DNA from: an uncultured Bacteriovorax sp.
GTDB taxonomy: Bacteria > Bdellovibrionota > Bacteriovoracia > Bacteriovoracales > Bacteriovoracaceae
Direction of reading: 5' to 3'
Length of the DNA stretch: 64,000 nt
Assembly: GCA_946480715.1 (NCBI GenBank)
Contig: CAMLKK010000002.1
Location: forward strand, 124,001-188,000
Part shown: piece by piece, positions 1-7,734 of the stretch
How the letters are laid out: each line of letters opens with the position of its first letter
Numbering within the stretch: position 1 is the first letter of the stretch
Translations under genes and position numbers: made by a program
Notes under the pieces: model-generated
What the model was told of the DNA's origin: nothing
The model's input: the letters and a program-made list of their open reading frames with translations, nothing else
Database searches by the model: none

Positions 1-654
1 GTTGATGATGTTCATGTTCGTTACGCTCCTCATCTGCCGCTTGTTCTAAAAGGAATCAGTTGCAAGATAGAAGCAGGTCAAAAAATAGGGATCATGGGAC
101 GAACAGGTTCAGGAAAAAGTACTTTTTTCCAAACACTGTTTAGATTTATTGAACTTGATAAAGGCGCGATCTTTATTGACGGAATCGATATTGCCAGTGT
201 TCCGCTGAATCGATTACGCCGAAGTATGGCGATCATTCCTCAGGATCCCACACTTTTTATGGGATCAATCAGATCAAACTTGGACCGTTACAGTGAATAC
301 ACTGATGCAGAAATCATTGCGAGCTTAAAACAAGCTGAGATGTGGAATTACGTTTCTTCACTACCTGAGGGACTCCAGACTAAACTGACAGAGGGTGGGA
401 CAAATTTAAGTCAAGGACAAAGACAGCTGCTTTGTATGGCACGTGCTCTGCTTATCAAAGCAAAAATTATTGTTATGGATGAAGCTACAGCTAGTGTAGA
501 TGTTCAGACAGACGCACTTCTTCAGAAAGTCATACGCCATGAACTTCATGGCGTGACTCTCATTATAATTGCACACAGGTTGGGAACGATTAAAGATTGT
601 GATCAGATCATTGAAATCCAGGATGGTAAGGCCAACCTTTTTAATTTAACTTAA
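1..654 (+). CDS. ABC exporter ATP-binding domain (5' end outside window)
   Basis: C-terminal nucleotide-binding domain of an ABC exporter. The reading frame is open to the first base, so the membrane domain lies upstream of the window. Visible in order: Walker A GRTGSGKS (codons 33-40), Q-loop in IIPQDPTLF (Gln about 81), signature LSQGQ (about 136-140), Walker B IIVMDE (about 156-161) and the switch His (about 192). The wording of the LRRSMAIIPQDPTLFMGSIR stretch is typical of the ABCC/MRP-like exporter class. The substrate cannot be inferred. The stop overlaps the convergent downstream gene by 14 nt. Confidence 0.93.
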   Translation, partial: VDDVHVRYAPHLPLVLKGISCKIEAGQKIGIMGRTGSGKSTFFQTLFRFIELDKGAIFIDGIDIASVPLNRLRRSMAIIPQDPTLFMGSIRSNLDRYSEYTDAEIIASLKQAEMWNYVSSLPEGLQTKLTEGGTNLSQGQRQLLCMARALLIKAKIIVMDEATASVDVQTDALLQKVIRHELHGVTLIIIAHRLGTIKDCDQIIEIQDGKANLFNLT

Positions 655-1204
655 AAACTCCGAGTTCTCCCAAATCGAATTCAACTTGTCCGTCGACTCC
701 ATTTTGAACTTTGAACTTGAGGACTTTTCTTGTGGCCATCTCTGTAATGATGTCTGCATTCTCGCGGTCAGTTTTCATCAACATTGCATTGACTTCACCA
801 TTCATGATTTCATCACCAGTCGATTCATTGAGAACCAGTGCTTTAAATTTTATGCTGAACTGACAGCTCTGATCACGGTAGAAAGTTTTTTTTGGAGCAA
901 AAACTTGATTTCCGGCCGAGATATTCAATTGAACATAAGAAATTCCAGTTGTTCCTACATGAAGTGAGTCGGGATAATGAACGGCCTTGAGTTCAGTTGT
1001 ATTCATCACGGTGTGAACATCGCCAAAAAAAGTATAATATGTAGTTGAGCATTCAACGATGGGTCTGATCGAAGTAATCTCTAATTCCTTATCACCTGTA
1101 ACATTTTCAAATTTCAGACCAAGCTGGCCGGCCTTAATATCCATAGAAGCGGCATAGGTCTGCATCGAAAATAAGGCGAAAATGACCATCATTAGTTTTT
1201 TCAT
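641..1204 (-). CDS. secreted protein of unknown function
   Basis: A 187-residue protein with a clean Sec signal peptide (MKKLMMVIFALFSMQTYAA, cleavage after about residue 18), so probably periplasmic or exported. The mature part is beta-rich with two Cys residues (in VECSTTY and DQSCQF) that could form a disulfide. I recognise no family. The start at 1204 is supported by a strong GGGAGG Shine-Dalgarno a few bases upstream. It converges with the ABC transporter gene and overlaps it by 14 nt. Confidence 0.8.
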   Translation of the reverse strand: MKKLMMVIFALFSMQTYAASMDIKAGQLGLKFENVTGDKELEITSIRPIVECSTTYYTFFGDVHTVMNTTELKAVHYPDSLHVGTTGISYVQLNISAGNQVFAPKKTFYRDQSCQFSIKFKALVLNESTGDEIMNGEVNAMLMKTDRENADIITEMATRKVLKFKVQNGVDGQVEFDLGELGVFKLN

Positions 1205-1290
1205 TAATCCTCCCTTTTAAAAAAATCTAAGACTTATTGCTTAGAAGTTGAAAATTCATATCAACATTAAAAAAAAATTGCAAAGGACTC

Positions 1291-1318
1291 TTGACGATAA
1301 AAAGTTTGCTCCTATTTT
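1291..1318 (+). promoter_or_regulatory. sigma-70-type promoter for the Hsp20 gene
   Basis: TTGACG (1291-1296), 16-nt spacer, TATTTT (1313-1318), about 38 nt before the Hsp20 start codon. It is the best -35/-10 pair in the gap between the two divergent genes. No CIRCE-type inverted repeat is seen, so heat-shock control is not evident from the sequence. Confidence 0.45.
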
Positions 1319-1355
1319 TTGCTTAGAACGTTATGAACCACAAGGAGGATAGATT

Positions 1356-1814
1356 ATGAGAACAAGACAATTTGTCACATTGCTAGACCCGACTTTAACA
1401 CCATTTCGTTTTGCACCTGATTTGCGAGAACTGGAAACGCTTATTAATGAAAACGAAAACTATGTTGAAGCAGACGGACATTTTTTAACATCAATGGATA
1501 TGCCTGGCGTGAATGCCAAAGACATTGAGATCACAGTTGAAGATGGACAATTAATGATTAGCGCTGAAAGAAAAAAACTTTACGATAAACGTGGCGAACA
1601 AACTTTAAAATATAGCAGAAATTTTGCTATTCCAAAAAACACGGACGTGGACAACATCGATGCGCACTATGAAAATGGTGTTCTCACAATTGCGTTTCCA
1701 AAATTAGAGGAAAGCAAATATAAAAAACGTATTAATGTCATTAGTGGAGAAAAACCAAAAAAATGGCAAAATTTTTTAAGTTTCGGTAAGAGCGAGAAAG
1801 AAGTCGTTAGTTAA
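1356..1814 (+). CDS. Hsp20/alpha-crystallin small heat-shock protein
   Basis: ATP-independent chaperone that holds unfolding proteins. Of its 152 residues, about 38-128 form the alpha-crystallin domain: FLTSMDMPGVNAKDIEITVEDG, then the conserved strand region ending in YENGVLTIAFPK, the A-x-x-x-n-GvL signature of the family. The N-terminal arm is short and the C-terminal tail is Lys-rich without an obvious I-x-I motif. A consensus AAGGAGG lies 7 nt before the ATG, suggesting high expression. It is monocistronic, with its own promoter and a strong terminator. Confidence 0.93.
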   Translation: MRTRQFVTLLDPTLTPFRFAPDLRELETLINENENYVEADGHFLTSMDMPGVNAKDIEITVEDGQLMISAERKKLYDKRGEQTLKYSRNFAIPKNTDVDNIDAHYENGVLTIAFPKLEESKYKKRINVISGEKPKKWQNFLSFGKSEKEVVS

Positions 1815-1824
1815 CTTTTTTGTG

Positions 1825-1864
1825 CGGCCCTCGTAAACCTTTTACGACGAGGGCCGGCTTTTTA
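1825..1864 (+). terminator. Rho-independent terminator after Hsp20
   Basis: GC-rich 10-bp stem CGGCCCTCGT (1825-1834) with ACGAGGGCCG (1847-1856), followed by GCTTTTT. It starts 10 nt after the stop codon. Confidence 0.85.
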
Positions 1865-1877
1865 AATCAGTTCTCCC

Positions 1878-1899
1878 TCATACAATGCTCATTGTATGA
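1878..1899. repeat. 22-bp perfect palindrome covering the kinase start codon
   Basis: TCATACAAT, GCTC, ATTGTATGA: nine-base arms with a 4-nt centre. The right arm contains the ATG at 1896, and the left arm contains a TACAAT that could serve as a -10 box. It could be an operator for a dimeric regulator or an RNA hairpin hiding the start codon. Confidence 0.6.
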
Positions 1900-3230
1900 A
1901 TAATTCCGACCAGAAATTCACCAAATCATTCGAAAGCTCGCTCGCACTTTATGCTTTTGCATTAAGTACAATAGTGGCCTTAGTAACGACGAGTTTTTTC
2001 ATTGAAAGAAAAATGATGAAAGCTCAAAACAAGTTTGCAACTATTATCAACGTTTCTGGTAAACAGAGAATGCTATCACAAAGAATCGCTGCATATGCAC
2101 ATAGGTCGATTCTCTCCCGTGATCCTCAATTAATAGAAAACTACAGAAAAGAAATTCGTTCAAACTTGGCCGAACTAAGAAAATCTTTTTTGCTTCTTAA
2201 TTCAGATGGCCTGCTCGAACTAAACGATAAAGAAATAATCGCGTTTAACAAAAAAGAGAGAGAGAAAATTATCGACTTCTTTAATACAGTCGATGGATTC
2301 AACCATAATATGAATCTCGAAATGAGTGCGATTATTTTCCAGAAAGCAAGTGGTCCTGTTTTAAGTTACTATGAAAAAGCGACATCCCTACGAGAGAAAC
2401 GAGCTCAGGAAATTCTCCATGAATATTTGACTATAAAAAGTTTTCTTTACATATGCACTGTCGTTCTTATTTTAGCAGAAGGATTTTTGTTGTTTTATCC
2501 GCTTGCTAAAAAGAATCTGTCCAACTATCGGGAAATCATGCATCTTTACGAAGAGGAAGAGAAACTTAAAAAGTTCAGTGAACTTGGCGAATCACTTTCT
2601 CGAATGGTTCACGAAATTAATAATCCGCTTACAGTCATCATGATTAAATCTAAACATCTGATGGAATCTGACTTTTCACAAGAAGCTAAAGAAACTTTGG
2701 AAGTTATTTTAAAGAATCTTGATCGTGTGACGAAGATAATAAAGAGCACGAAATCCATCTATCGAAAAAGTAATAATGATCCTCTAACAAATGTTTCGAT
2801 TAAAAAAATTGCCATTGAAGCAGTTGATGCCAGTCGATTATTAAGAGATTCAGCAGACATCGTATACGATACAGACAATGTGTGTGATTTAACAATTCTA
2901 GGGAGAGAACATCAGCTCTTTCAAGTTTATCTCAATGTCATTGTCAATGCGATTGATTCACTCAATATTTCGAAACCACCAATGAAAAAGATTACAATAA
3001 CAGCTCACGCTGAAGAGGGTTTTGGTGTCACGCGAATTTATGATAACGGACCGGGAATTCCTGAAGGTTCAGACGAAAGAGTTTTTCAAACACTTTATAC
3101 AACCAAGATCAACGGAACAGGAATGGGACTGGCGGAATGCCGTCGTTTGGTAGAACTTGATAATGGATCAATTAAAATAAACCGCAAAATTCACGATAGT
3201 TGTTTTGAGATCATTTACCCAATTGCCTGA
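1896..3230 (+). CDS. membrane sensor histidine kinase with PilJ-like input domain
   Basis: A 444-residue kinase. TM1 is at about 16-36, then a periplasmic domain beginning INVSGKQRMLSQRIA (51-65), the motif of the PilJ/NarX-type N-terminal sensory domain. TM2 is at about 183-203, then a short coiled linker and HisKA with the phospho-acceptor His239 in MVHEINNPLT. HATPase_c follows, with N-box NVIVNAIDSL, G1 DNGPGIPEG (383 onward) and G2 GTGMGL (407-412). No receiver domain or partner regulator gene is adjacent, so its target is unknown. No Shine-Dalgarno precedes the start, which lies inside a perfect palindrome. Confidence 0.9.
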   Translation: MNNSDQKFTKSFESSLALYAFALSTIVALVTTSFFIERKMMKAQNKFATIINVSGKQRMLSQRIAAYAHRSILSRDPQLIENYRKEIRSNLAELRKSFLLLNSDGLLELNDKEIIAFNKKEREKIIDFFNTVDGFNHNMNLEMSAIIFQKASGPVLSYYEKATSLREKRAQEILHEYLTIKSFLYICTVVLILAEGFLLFYPLAKKNLSNYREIMHLYEEEEKLKKFSELGESLSRMVHEINNPLTVIMIKSKHLMESDFSQEAKETLEVILKNLDRVTKIIKSTKSIYRKSNNDPLTNVSIKKIAIEAVDASRLLRDSADIVYDTDNVCDLTILGREHQLFQVYLNVIVNAIDSLNISKPPMKKITITAHAEEGFGVTRIYDNGPGIPEGSDERVFQTLYTTKINGTGMGLAECRRLVELDNGSIKINRKIHDSCFEIIYPIA

Positions 3231-3231
3231 G

Positions 3232-3582
3232 CTAAAAAGGCTCGCGGGTGTATTGCCACAAATTATTTTTTATGAAGCCTGGAACAAACATAGACGTTGT
3301 TTTGGCGATTCGCTTAACTCGTGCATATGCTTTCATATCCCAAGGGAAATGACTAAGAATGATGGCCTGATCAAGAGTTGTAAAAAAATAATCAAGTACC
3401 AAAGAGAGGAGAACGATATCATCCATCAAACCGAAAACCGGAATCCAATCTGGAATCAAATCAACGGGTGATAGAATGAGAGCGACAAGTGCCAAAACAA
3501 TTTTTTTATCACGTGATGGTATGCGCTCATCTTCAGAAGTCTTCACAATAAAATCTTTGAGATCATTAAAGAATTTTTTCAT
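3232..3582 (-). CDS. DUF1232/YkvA-family membrane protein
   Basis: A 116-residue protein with the YkvA signature SPVDLIPDWIPVFGLMDDIVLL (about residues 38-59) in a hydrophobic hairpin, followed by a basic tail. Function is unknown in this family. The start is well fixed: there is no Shine-Dalgarno, but a -10 box TATCAT ends exactly 6 nt before the ATG, with TTGACC 17 nt further upstream, so the mRNA is predicted to be leaderless. The stop abuts the convergent kinase gene (1 nt apart). Confidence 0.85.
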   Translation of the reverse strand: MKKFFNDLKDFIVKTSEDERIPSRDKKIVLALVALILSPVDLIPDWIPVFGLMDDIVLLSLVLDYFFTTLDQAIILSHFPWDMKAYARVKRIAKTTSMFVPGFIKNNLWQYTREPF

Positions 3583-3588
3583 ATATTG

Positions 3589-3617
3589 ATGATAAAAATA
3601 ATATGTTGTTGGGTCAA
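3589..3617 (-). promoter_or_regulatory. sigma-70 promoter giving a leaderless DUF1232 mRNA
   Basis: Read on the minus strand: TTGACC (3617-3612), 17-nt spacer, TATCAT (3594-3589), then 6 nt to the ATG at 3582. The expected transcription start coincides with the A of the ATG. Confidence 0.65.
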
Positions 3618-3714
3618 CTGCCCCAACTGCGTAATTTCCTCAAGAAATTCGTTAAGAAATTTCGAGTGCATGATGCGCACAACTTTTGGGTACAGGCCTT
3701 GCAATTTAAGCAAG
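3608..3714 (+). other. cluster of four short inverted repeats before an outer-membrane gene
   Basis: GTTGGG/CCCAAC (3608-3613, 3622-3627), AATTTC/GAAATT (3633-3638, 3644-3649), GTGC/GCAC (3666-3669, 3677-3680) and CTTGC/GCAAG (3698-3702, 3710-3714) follow one another within about 107 nt. They may fold the 5' leader of the gene at 3763, or some may be operator sites in the shared divergent promoter region. No known riboswitch is recognised. Confidence 0.3.
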
Positions 3715-3762
3715 TAGTTACGGGAACCCTTGCAAAAAGGGGCATAAAACATGGAGAGTGTT

Positions 3763-4326
3763 ATGTTAAAAAAATGGCTTGTCCTCGCATTGCTTACAAG
3801 TTCAGTCACAGGCTTTGCCCAAACATTAGGTGAACGAATGGATCGTGTAGGGAACAGAATGGAAGGAACATTTCCAGAAGTTCGTGCTCCTGAATCTGAC
3901 GAATACAGATTGCACATGGGTCTTACAGGGGGGATCAACAACCCTGAGGATTTAGATTCATCTGCCGAATATGGTATTAACGTTGGTTTTCAACCATGGG
4001 TACCATTTGGAGTTGCTGCAGAATTAACAACGACTGAGTTGGATAATTTAGATCAAGATCAAAGAACAACATTGCTAGCTAAAGGTACTTACAATATGGG
4101 CGGCGACATTCCAGTGCTCAGACACTCTTGGATTGGTGCGGGTGTTGGTCCCACTGTCGTCGATGACAAATTCGAATGGGTCGTAGCACCTACACTTGGA
4201 TTTGATATTCCATTGGCCAACAAAGTACACGACGTTATTTCGTTGGGTCTAAATGCCAAGTACATGTTTGTGTCAGATAATCCAGATTCACTGGTTGCTG
4301 CCGCAGCTGTTAAGTATTGGTATTAA
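3763..4326 (+). CDS. small outer-membrane beta-barrel protein, function unknown
   Basis: A 187-residue protein with a Sec signal peptide (MLKKWLVLALLTSSVTGFAQ) and a short linker. Alternating strands follow (HMGLTGGINN, YGINVGFQPW, IGAGVGPTVV), and the protein ends in the aromatic KYWY typical of barrel proteins handled by the Bam machinery. The size suits an eight-stranded barrel. The ATG at 3763 is preferred over 3751 because GGAGAG lies 6 nt ahead of it and the signal peptide then starts correctly. Followed by a good terminator. Confidence 0.8.
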   Translation: MLKKWLVLALLTSSVTGFAQTLGERMDRVGNRMEGTFPEVRAPESDEYRLHMGLTGGINNPEDLDSSAEYGINVGFQPWVPFGVAAELTTTELDNLDQDQRTTLLAKGTYNMGGDIPVLRHSWIGAGVGPTVVDDKFEWVVAPTLGFDIPLANKVHDVISLGLNAKYMFVSDNPDSLVAAAAVKYWY

Positions 4327-4336
4327 TCATTTTATT

Positions 4337-4366
4337 GGCCGGGGTTTATCCCTGGCCTTTTTTTTG
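4337..4366 (+). terminator. Rho-independent terminator
   Basis: GGCC-G-GGG (4337-4344) pairs with CCC-T-GGCC (4350-4357) around a short TTTAT loop, followed by eight or more T. It closes the upstream barrel gene. Confidence 0.85.
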
Positions 4367-4389
4367 TTTAGACAGTTATAATTCTCGCC

Positions 4390-5571
4390 ATGTTTAGAAG
4401 AATATTGCAGGTGGGAATTTTCTTAATTTCTTGCGTGCTCTCATCATCACAGGCCGCGTATTACGACACTCTTCCAGCAGGTGTTTTTAATTTTACATAT
4501 CGATATATACAAACGAGTGACATCAACGGCAGTTACAGCAGCACAGGCGATTTAAAAGGTTACAACGTTAAAGCAAATATTAATGCTGATGCCATCAAAG
4601 GTTTGAATACCGCAGTTGATGCTTATTTAAATTCTCTCAGTCCAGCTGATTATGCGGCCTTTTCATTTGGAACATTTGAAGGTCGAGCGACCTCTAAAGT
4701 CACAGCACAGGTGTTTGGCGGGGGCGTGGGTCTTACCAATTGGATGACCCTTTATGCTTATGTGCCTTATTACAAGGCCCGCGTGGATCTTCAAGTTGAG
4801 CGTACGGAAAAAGGACGCAGTAATGTTGGTGGTGCCATTCAACTTGAAAACTTGCCTGATGTTGATCTCAGACTCATTCAATCTCTTTTTGTAAATTACT
4901 ATCACTATCAACCATTAGGACGCTGGGAATCGACGGACATTGGCGACACCGAAGTGGGATTCATGACTCAATTAATGAAAACCAATGGAGTGGGATTATT
5001 AATCAATCCTGGAGTTGTTATCCCTACTGGAAAAGAAGATAATCCTGACATTCTTCAAGACATTTCTTTTGGTGATGGCCAGTGGGATGCTTTTTTTGAA
5101 TTGGGAGGAGGTGCTGATCTCAATTCAGCAGTCAGTATTGATCAATGGAATAGAGTCACTTATCAGTTTCCTTATAAAACCAGAGTGCGTCTTCCCGAAT
5201 CACTAACTTTTCCCTTAACGATGAGATCTGGTGAGGCTAAAGTAAAATTAGGAAACAAGTTTCAATCAAATTTTCAAACCAATTTTCAGTTGTTGGAACT
5301 TTGGAAGTTTAGTCTACTTTATACTTTCGAGTACACTGAGAAATCAGATTATCAAAGTGAATTTGCAGAGAGTGATCAAATACTAGAAGCTGATACTGAA
5401 AAACATTCGCATACAGCTCGCGCGAATCTCAACTTTAGCACTGTTCCTCTTTATCAAAGTGGACGCTTTTTTCTTCCTCTGGAATTCAATATCGCTGGTC
5501 AAACAATTTTGGGAGGGAAAAACACTCCGAAATATGAGCGCTATGAATTTGAGACCCGGTTTTATTTCTAA
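4390..5571 (+). CDS. putative outer-membrane porin/transporter-like protein
   Basis: A 393-residue protein with an N-terminal signal peptide (cleavage about SSSQAA-YYD) and many amphipathic strands. It contains a VPYYKARVDLQVER stretch and GVVIPTGKEDNPDILQDISFGDGQWD, resembling the 'solution transporter' group of outer-membrane proteins (MetA/phenol-pathway type). The C-terminus ETRFYF ends in Phe, as expected for a Bam substrate. No Shine-Dalgarno is present. TATAAT at 4377-4382 lies 7 nt before the ATG, so a leaderless mRNA is likely. The stop interlocks (4 nt) with the convergent gene. Confidence 0.7.
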   Translation: MFRRILQVGIFLISCVLSSSQAAYYDTLPAGVFNFTYRYIQTSDINGSYSSTGDLKGYNVKANINADAIKGLNTAVDAYLNSLSPADYAAFSFGTFEGRATSKVTAQVFGGGVGLTNWMTLYAYVPYYKARVDLQVERTEKGRSNVGGAIQLENLPDVDLRLIQSLFVNYYHYQPLGRWESTDIGDTEVGFMTQLMKTNGVGLLINPGVVIPTGKEDNPDILQDISFGDGQWDAFFELGGGADLNSAVSIDQWNRVTYQFPYKTRVRLPESLTFPLTMRSGEAKVKLGNKFQSNFQTNFQLLELWKFSLLYTFEYTEKSDYQSEFAESDQILEADTEKHSHTARANLNFSTVPLYQSGRFFLPLEFNIAGQTILGGKNTPKYERYEFETRFYF

Positions 5572-6911
5572 ACTCTGTTTAAAGTTTTGTTGTTCAAGAG
5601 AATCTGGCGATAGACTAGTAAGAAGCTTATGATGAAAAAAGGAAATCCGGGTATGAACGGCAGTACCGCACCAACACATCCCAAAATGAAAAAGATGAGA
5701 GAGAAGGCGAATCTAAGGATGTGAAAAATTCTATTACCTTTAACCGGCTCTTCCTGAAATGTGAGTCCGATAGCAAAGTTCGAAAGTATTGAGAAGAAGA
5801 CATAATAGAAGGCGCGACGAATGCGGATTTTTGCCGGTGCTTTTTCCAGAAATTTATGCGCTTCAAGTTTCTCACACCCAAAGAGAATAATTTTTTCAAT
5901 TTCTTGGTTGAGAGCAGTGGTAAATTCCTGTGAATAGATATCCACATTCATCTCCATATTTTGCTGATAGCTTGTGTAGTTTAAATTGAATGAACCGATA
6001 GTGGACCACGTATCATCAACGGTCGCTAACTTTCCATGCAGAATTGATTCTTTCCACTGATAGATCTCCACGCCGTTTTTCAAGAAATAATCGTAGAGAT
6101 ATTCAGAAGCGTAAATGTAGCTTGGCCAGTCTGAAAAACGAGGCAGCACCAAGCGAACGCGGACTCCGCGCTTAGCAAGTTTCACGAGCTGTTTCATGAA
6201 CTTCTGTCTTGGAAAGAAATAGGAATTGATGAGAGTGATTTCCCGTTGAGCTGAAGCAGTCATCTTGGCATATTGTTTACTTATTTTCCAGCGTCGATGA
6301 ACCCAGTCGTTTATGGATATACCAACTTCATAACCAGTTGTATGATACAATTCTTTTTTATTGTTTTCGACATGATGTTCATAATGCAAATTTTTTCGAT
6401 ACGCTTTTTTAAATATGAGTCGGCAGTAATTGGTAATGTCGACGAGTATGGGGCCCTCTAAATAAACCGCAAAATCCAGTTGCGGAACACAGTTGTGCGT
6501 ATGAATAGCATCAAAAACATTTATTCCACCAACAATACATTTTTTGTGATCGATCAATAAAACTTTATGGTGAAGTCTACGTCCCCATCGATAGAGCCAT
6601 TTGATATGAAGGGCATTAAAGCGTTTAAAATAAACTCCAGCTTCGATAAGTTGATTTTCTTTTTCGATAGGAAATAGTCGTGACCCCATGCTGTCGATCA
6701 GGACGTAAACCTTAACACCTCTCTTCGCGGCCTCAATTAAGGCCCGATGAACCTGTCGTCCAAAATCATCCATATCAAAAATATATGTCTGGAGGTGAAT
6801 GCTTTTTTCAGCGGAGCGGATCATCTCTAGGTATAAATTCTGATAGCGAAGACCATCGAGATAGAACTCAACATGATTTCCTTTGGTGATGTGAAAAAAA
6901 TTAGGAATCAT
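5568..6911 (-). CDS. ClsB-like phospholipase D (cardiolipin/phospholipid synthase) with membrane tail
   Basis: A 447-residue PLD-superfamily enzyme with two HKD motifs: RLHHKVLLIDHKK (about residues 112-125) and ILHGKLATVDD (about 290-300), each followed by a GG-N or GS-N turn. These enzymes move phosphatidyl groups, so a cardiolipin or phosphatidylglycerol synthase is likely. The last 90 residues carry two hydrophobic segments including VGAVLPFIPGFPFFIISFLL, which resembles small DUF454/YbaN membrane domains and is unusual here. The ATG at 6911 is preferred to the GTG at 6926: GAGG lies 9 nt ahead. It overlaps the EEP gene upstream, the same pairing as ybhP-clsB in Escherichia coli. Confidence 0.85.
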   Translation of the reverse strand: MIPNFFHITKGNHVEFYLDGLRYQNLYLEMIRSAEKSIHLQTYIFDMDDFGRQVHRALIEAAKRGVKVYVLIDSMGSRLFPIEKENQLIEAGVYFKRFNALHIKWLYRWGRRLHHKVLLIDHKKCIVGGINVFDAIHTHNCVPQLDFAVYLEGPILVDITNYCRLIFKKAYRKNLHYEHHVENNKKELYHTTGYEVGISINDWVHRRWKISKQYAKMTASAQREITLINSYFFPRQKFMKQLVKLAKRGVRVRLVLPRFSDWPSYIYASEYLYDYFLKNGVEIYQWKESILHGKLATVDDTWSTIGSFNLNYTSYQQNMEMNVDIYSQEFTTALNQEIEKIILFGCEKLEAHKFLEKAPAKIRIRRAFYYVFFSILSNFAIGLTFQEEPVKGNRIFHILRFAFSLIFFILGCVGAVLPFIPGFPFFIISFLLVYRQILLNNKTLNRV

Positions 6912-7650
6912 GAACTTCAACCTCACAAAATAGGGGAAGATGATCAGAGAGACTGTTATTTCCTATACCGATGGCTTCCGCCTTCATTACGTTCATGTTT
7001 TTTACATAGATTCTATCGAGTTTAAGAAAAGGAAATCCTGCGGGAAAAGTCTTGGCATAACTACCATGAGTATACTTATGGGCCTCATACATACCTAAGT
7101 GAGTTTCAAAAGTATCAGAAGCTCTCATATTCCAGTCGTTAAAATCTCCGGCGATTATTAGTGATGGATCTTCCTCATCCGAATTTTTATCATGCAGATA
7201 TTTTTTTATTTTTTCATACTGTTTACTTCTCCCTTTGTGGAGTAGGTCGAGATGCAAGCAGGCCGCATAAAATTTTTTTTGCTGCAAGTGAGGTAAACTA
7301 ATTTTGCAGATAAGCATTCCTCGTTGCTCAAAAGGATTAGTGGAGAGATTGATATTTTCCCAAGACTCGATGGGATACTTGCTCAGGATTAAATTGCCAT
7401 GATGACCGTGTTCGTAAAGGGCATTTTGGGCGTAAGAAAAATGAGGCCACAATGCATCGGCGAAGTATTCGAACTGTTTGTCGATCATTCCTTTTTCTTT
7501 AAACTTTTCATTTTTGCCGACAACTTCCTGAAGAAGAACAATATCCGCATCTGTAGATGCGATAAATTCTTTCATCGAATCCAACGTATAGACTGTATTT
7601 TTCCAATCGAATCCTTTATGAATGTTGAAGGATAAAATTTTTAATTTCAT
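6901..7650 (-). CDS. endonuclease/exonuclease/phosphatase (EEP) family hydrolase, YbhP-like
   Basis: A 249-residue cytoplasmic EEP-fold hydrolase. Motifs in order: LSFNIHKG (near the N-terminus), DIVLLQEV (catalytic Glu), IAGDFNDWN (Asp/Asn) and LSDHLPLFCEVEV (the SDH signature). The start at 7650 (MKLKILSFNIHKG) is chosen because family members begin there; the frame continues 16 codons upstream without homology. The 11-nt overlap with the downstream ClsB-like gene indicates translational coupling and suggests a phospholipid-related phosphodiester or phosphate as substrate, as proposed by analogy to YbhP. The substrate is unproven. Confidence 0.88.
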   Translation of the reverse strand: MKLKILSFNIHKGFDWKNTVYTLDSMKEFIASTDADIVLLQEVVGKNEKFKEKGMIDKQFEYFADALWPHFSYAQNALYEHGHHGNLILSKYPIESWENINLSTNPFEQRGMLICKISLPHLQQKKFYAACLHLDLLHKGRSKQYEKIKKYLHDKNSDEEDPSLIIAGDFNDWNMRASDTFETHLGMYEAHKYTHGSYAKTFPAGFPFLKLDRIYVKNMNVMKAEAIGIGNNSLSDHLPLFCEVEVHDS

Positions 7651-7734
7651 TGGGCACCCATACACATGAGAGCAAGTTGTTCGCCAAAGCGTTGGCATCG
7701 ACTATGCATTTCAGGCGCTCAAGGCAGGTGCATT

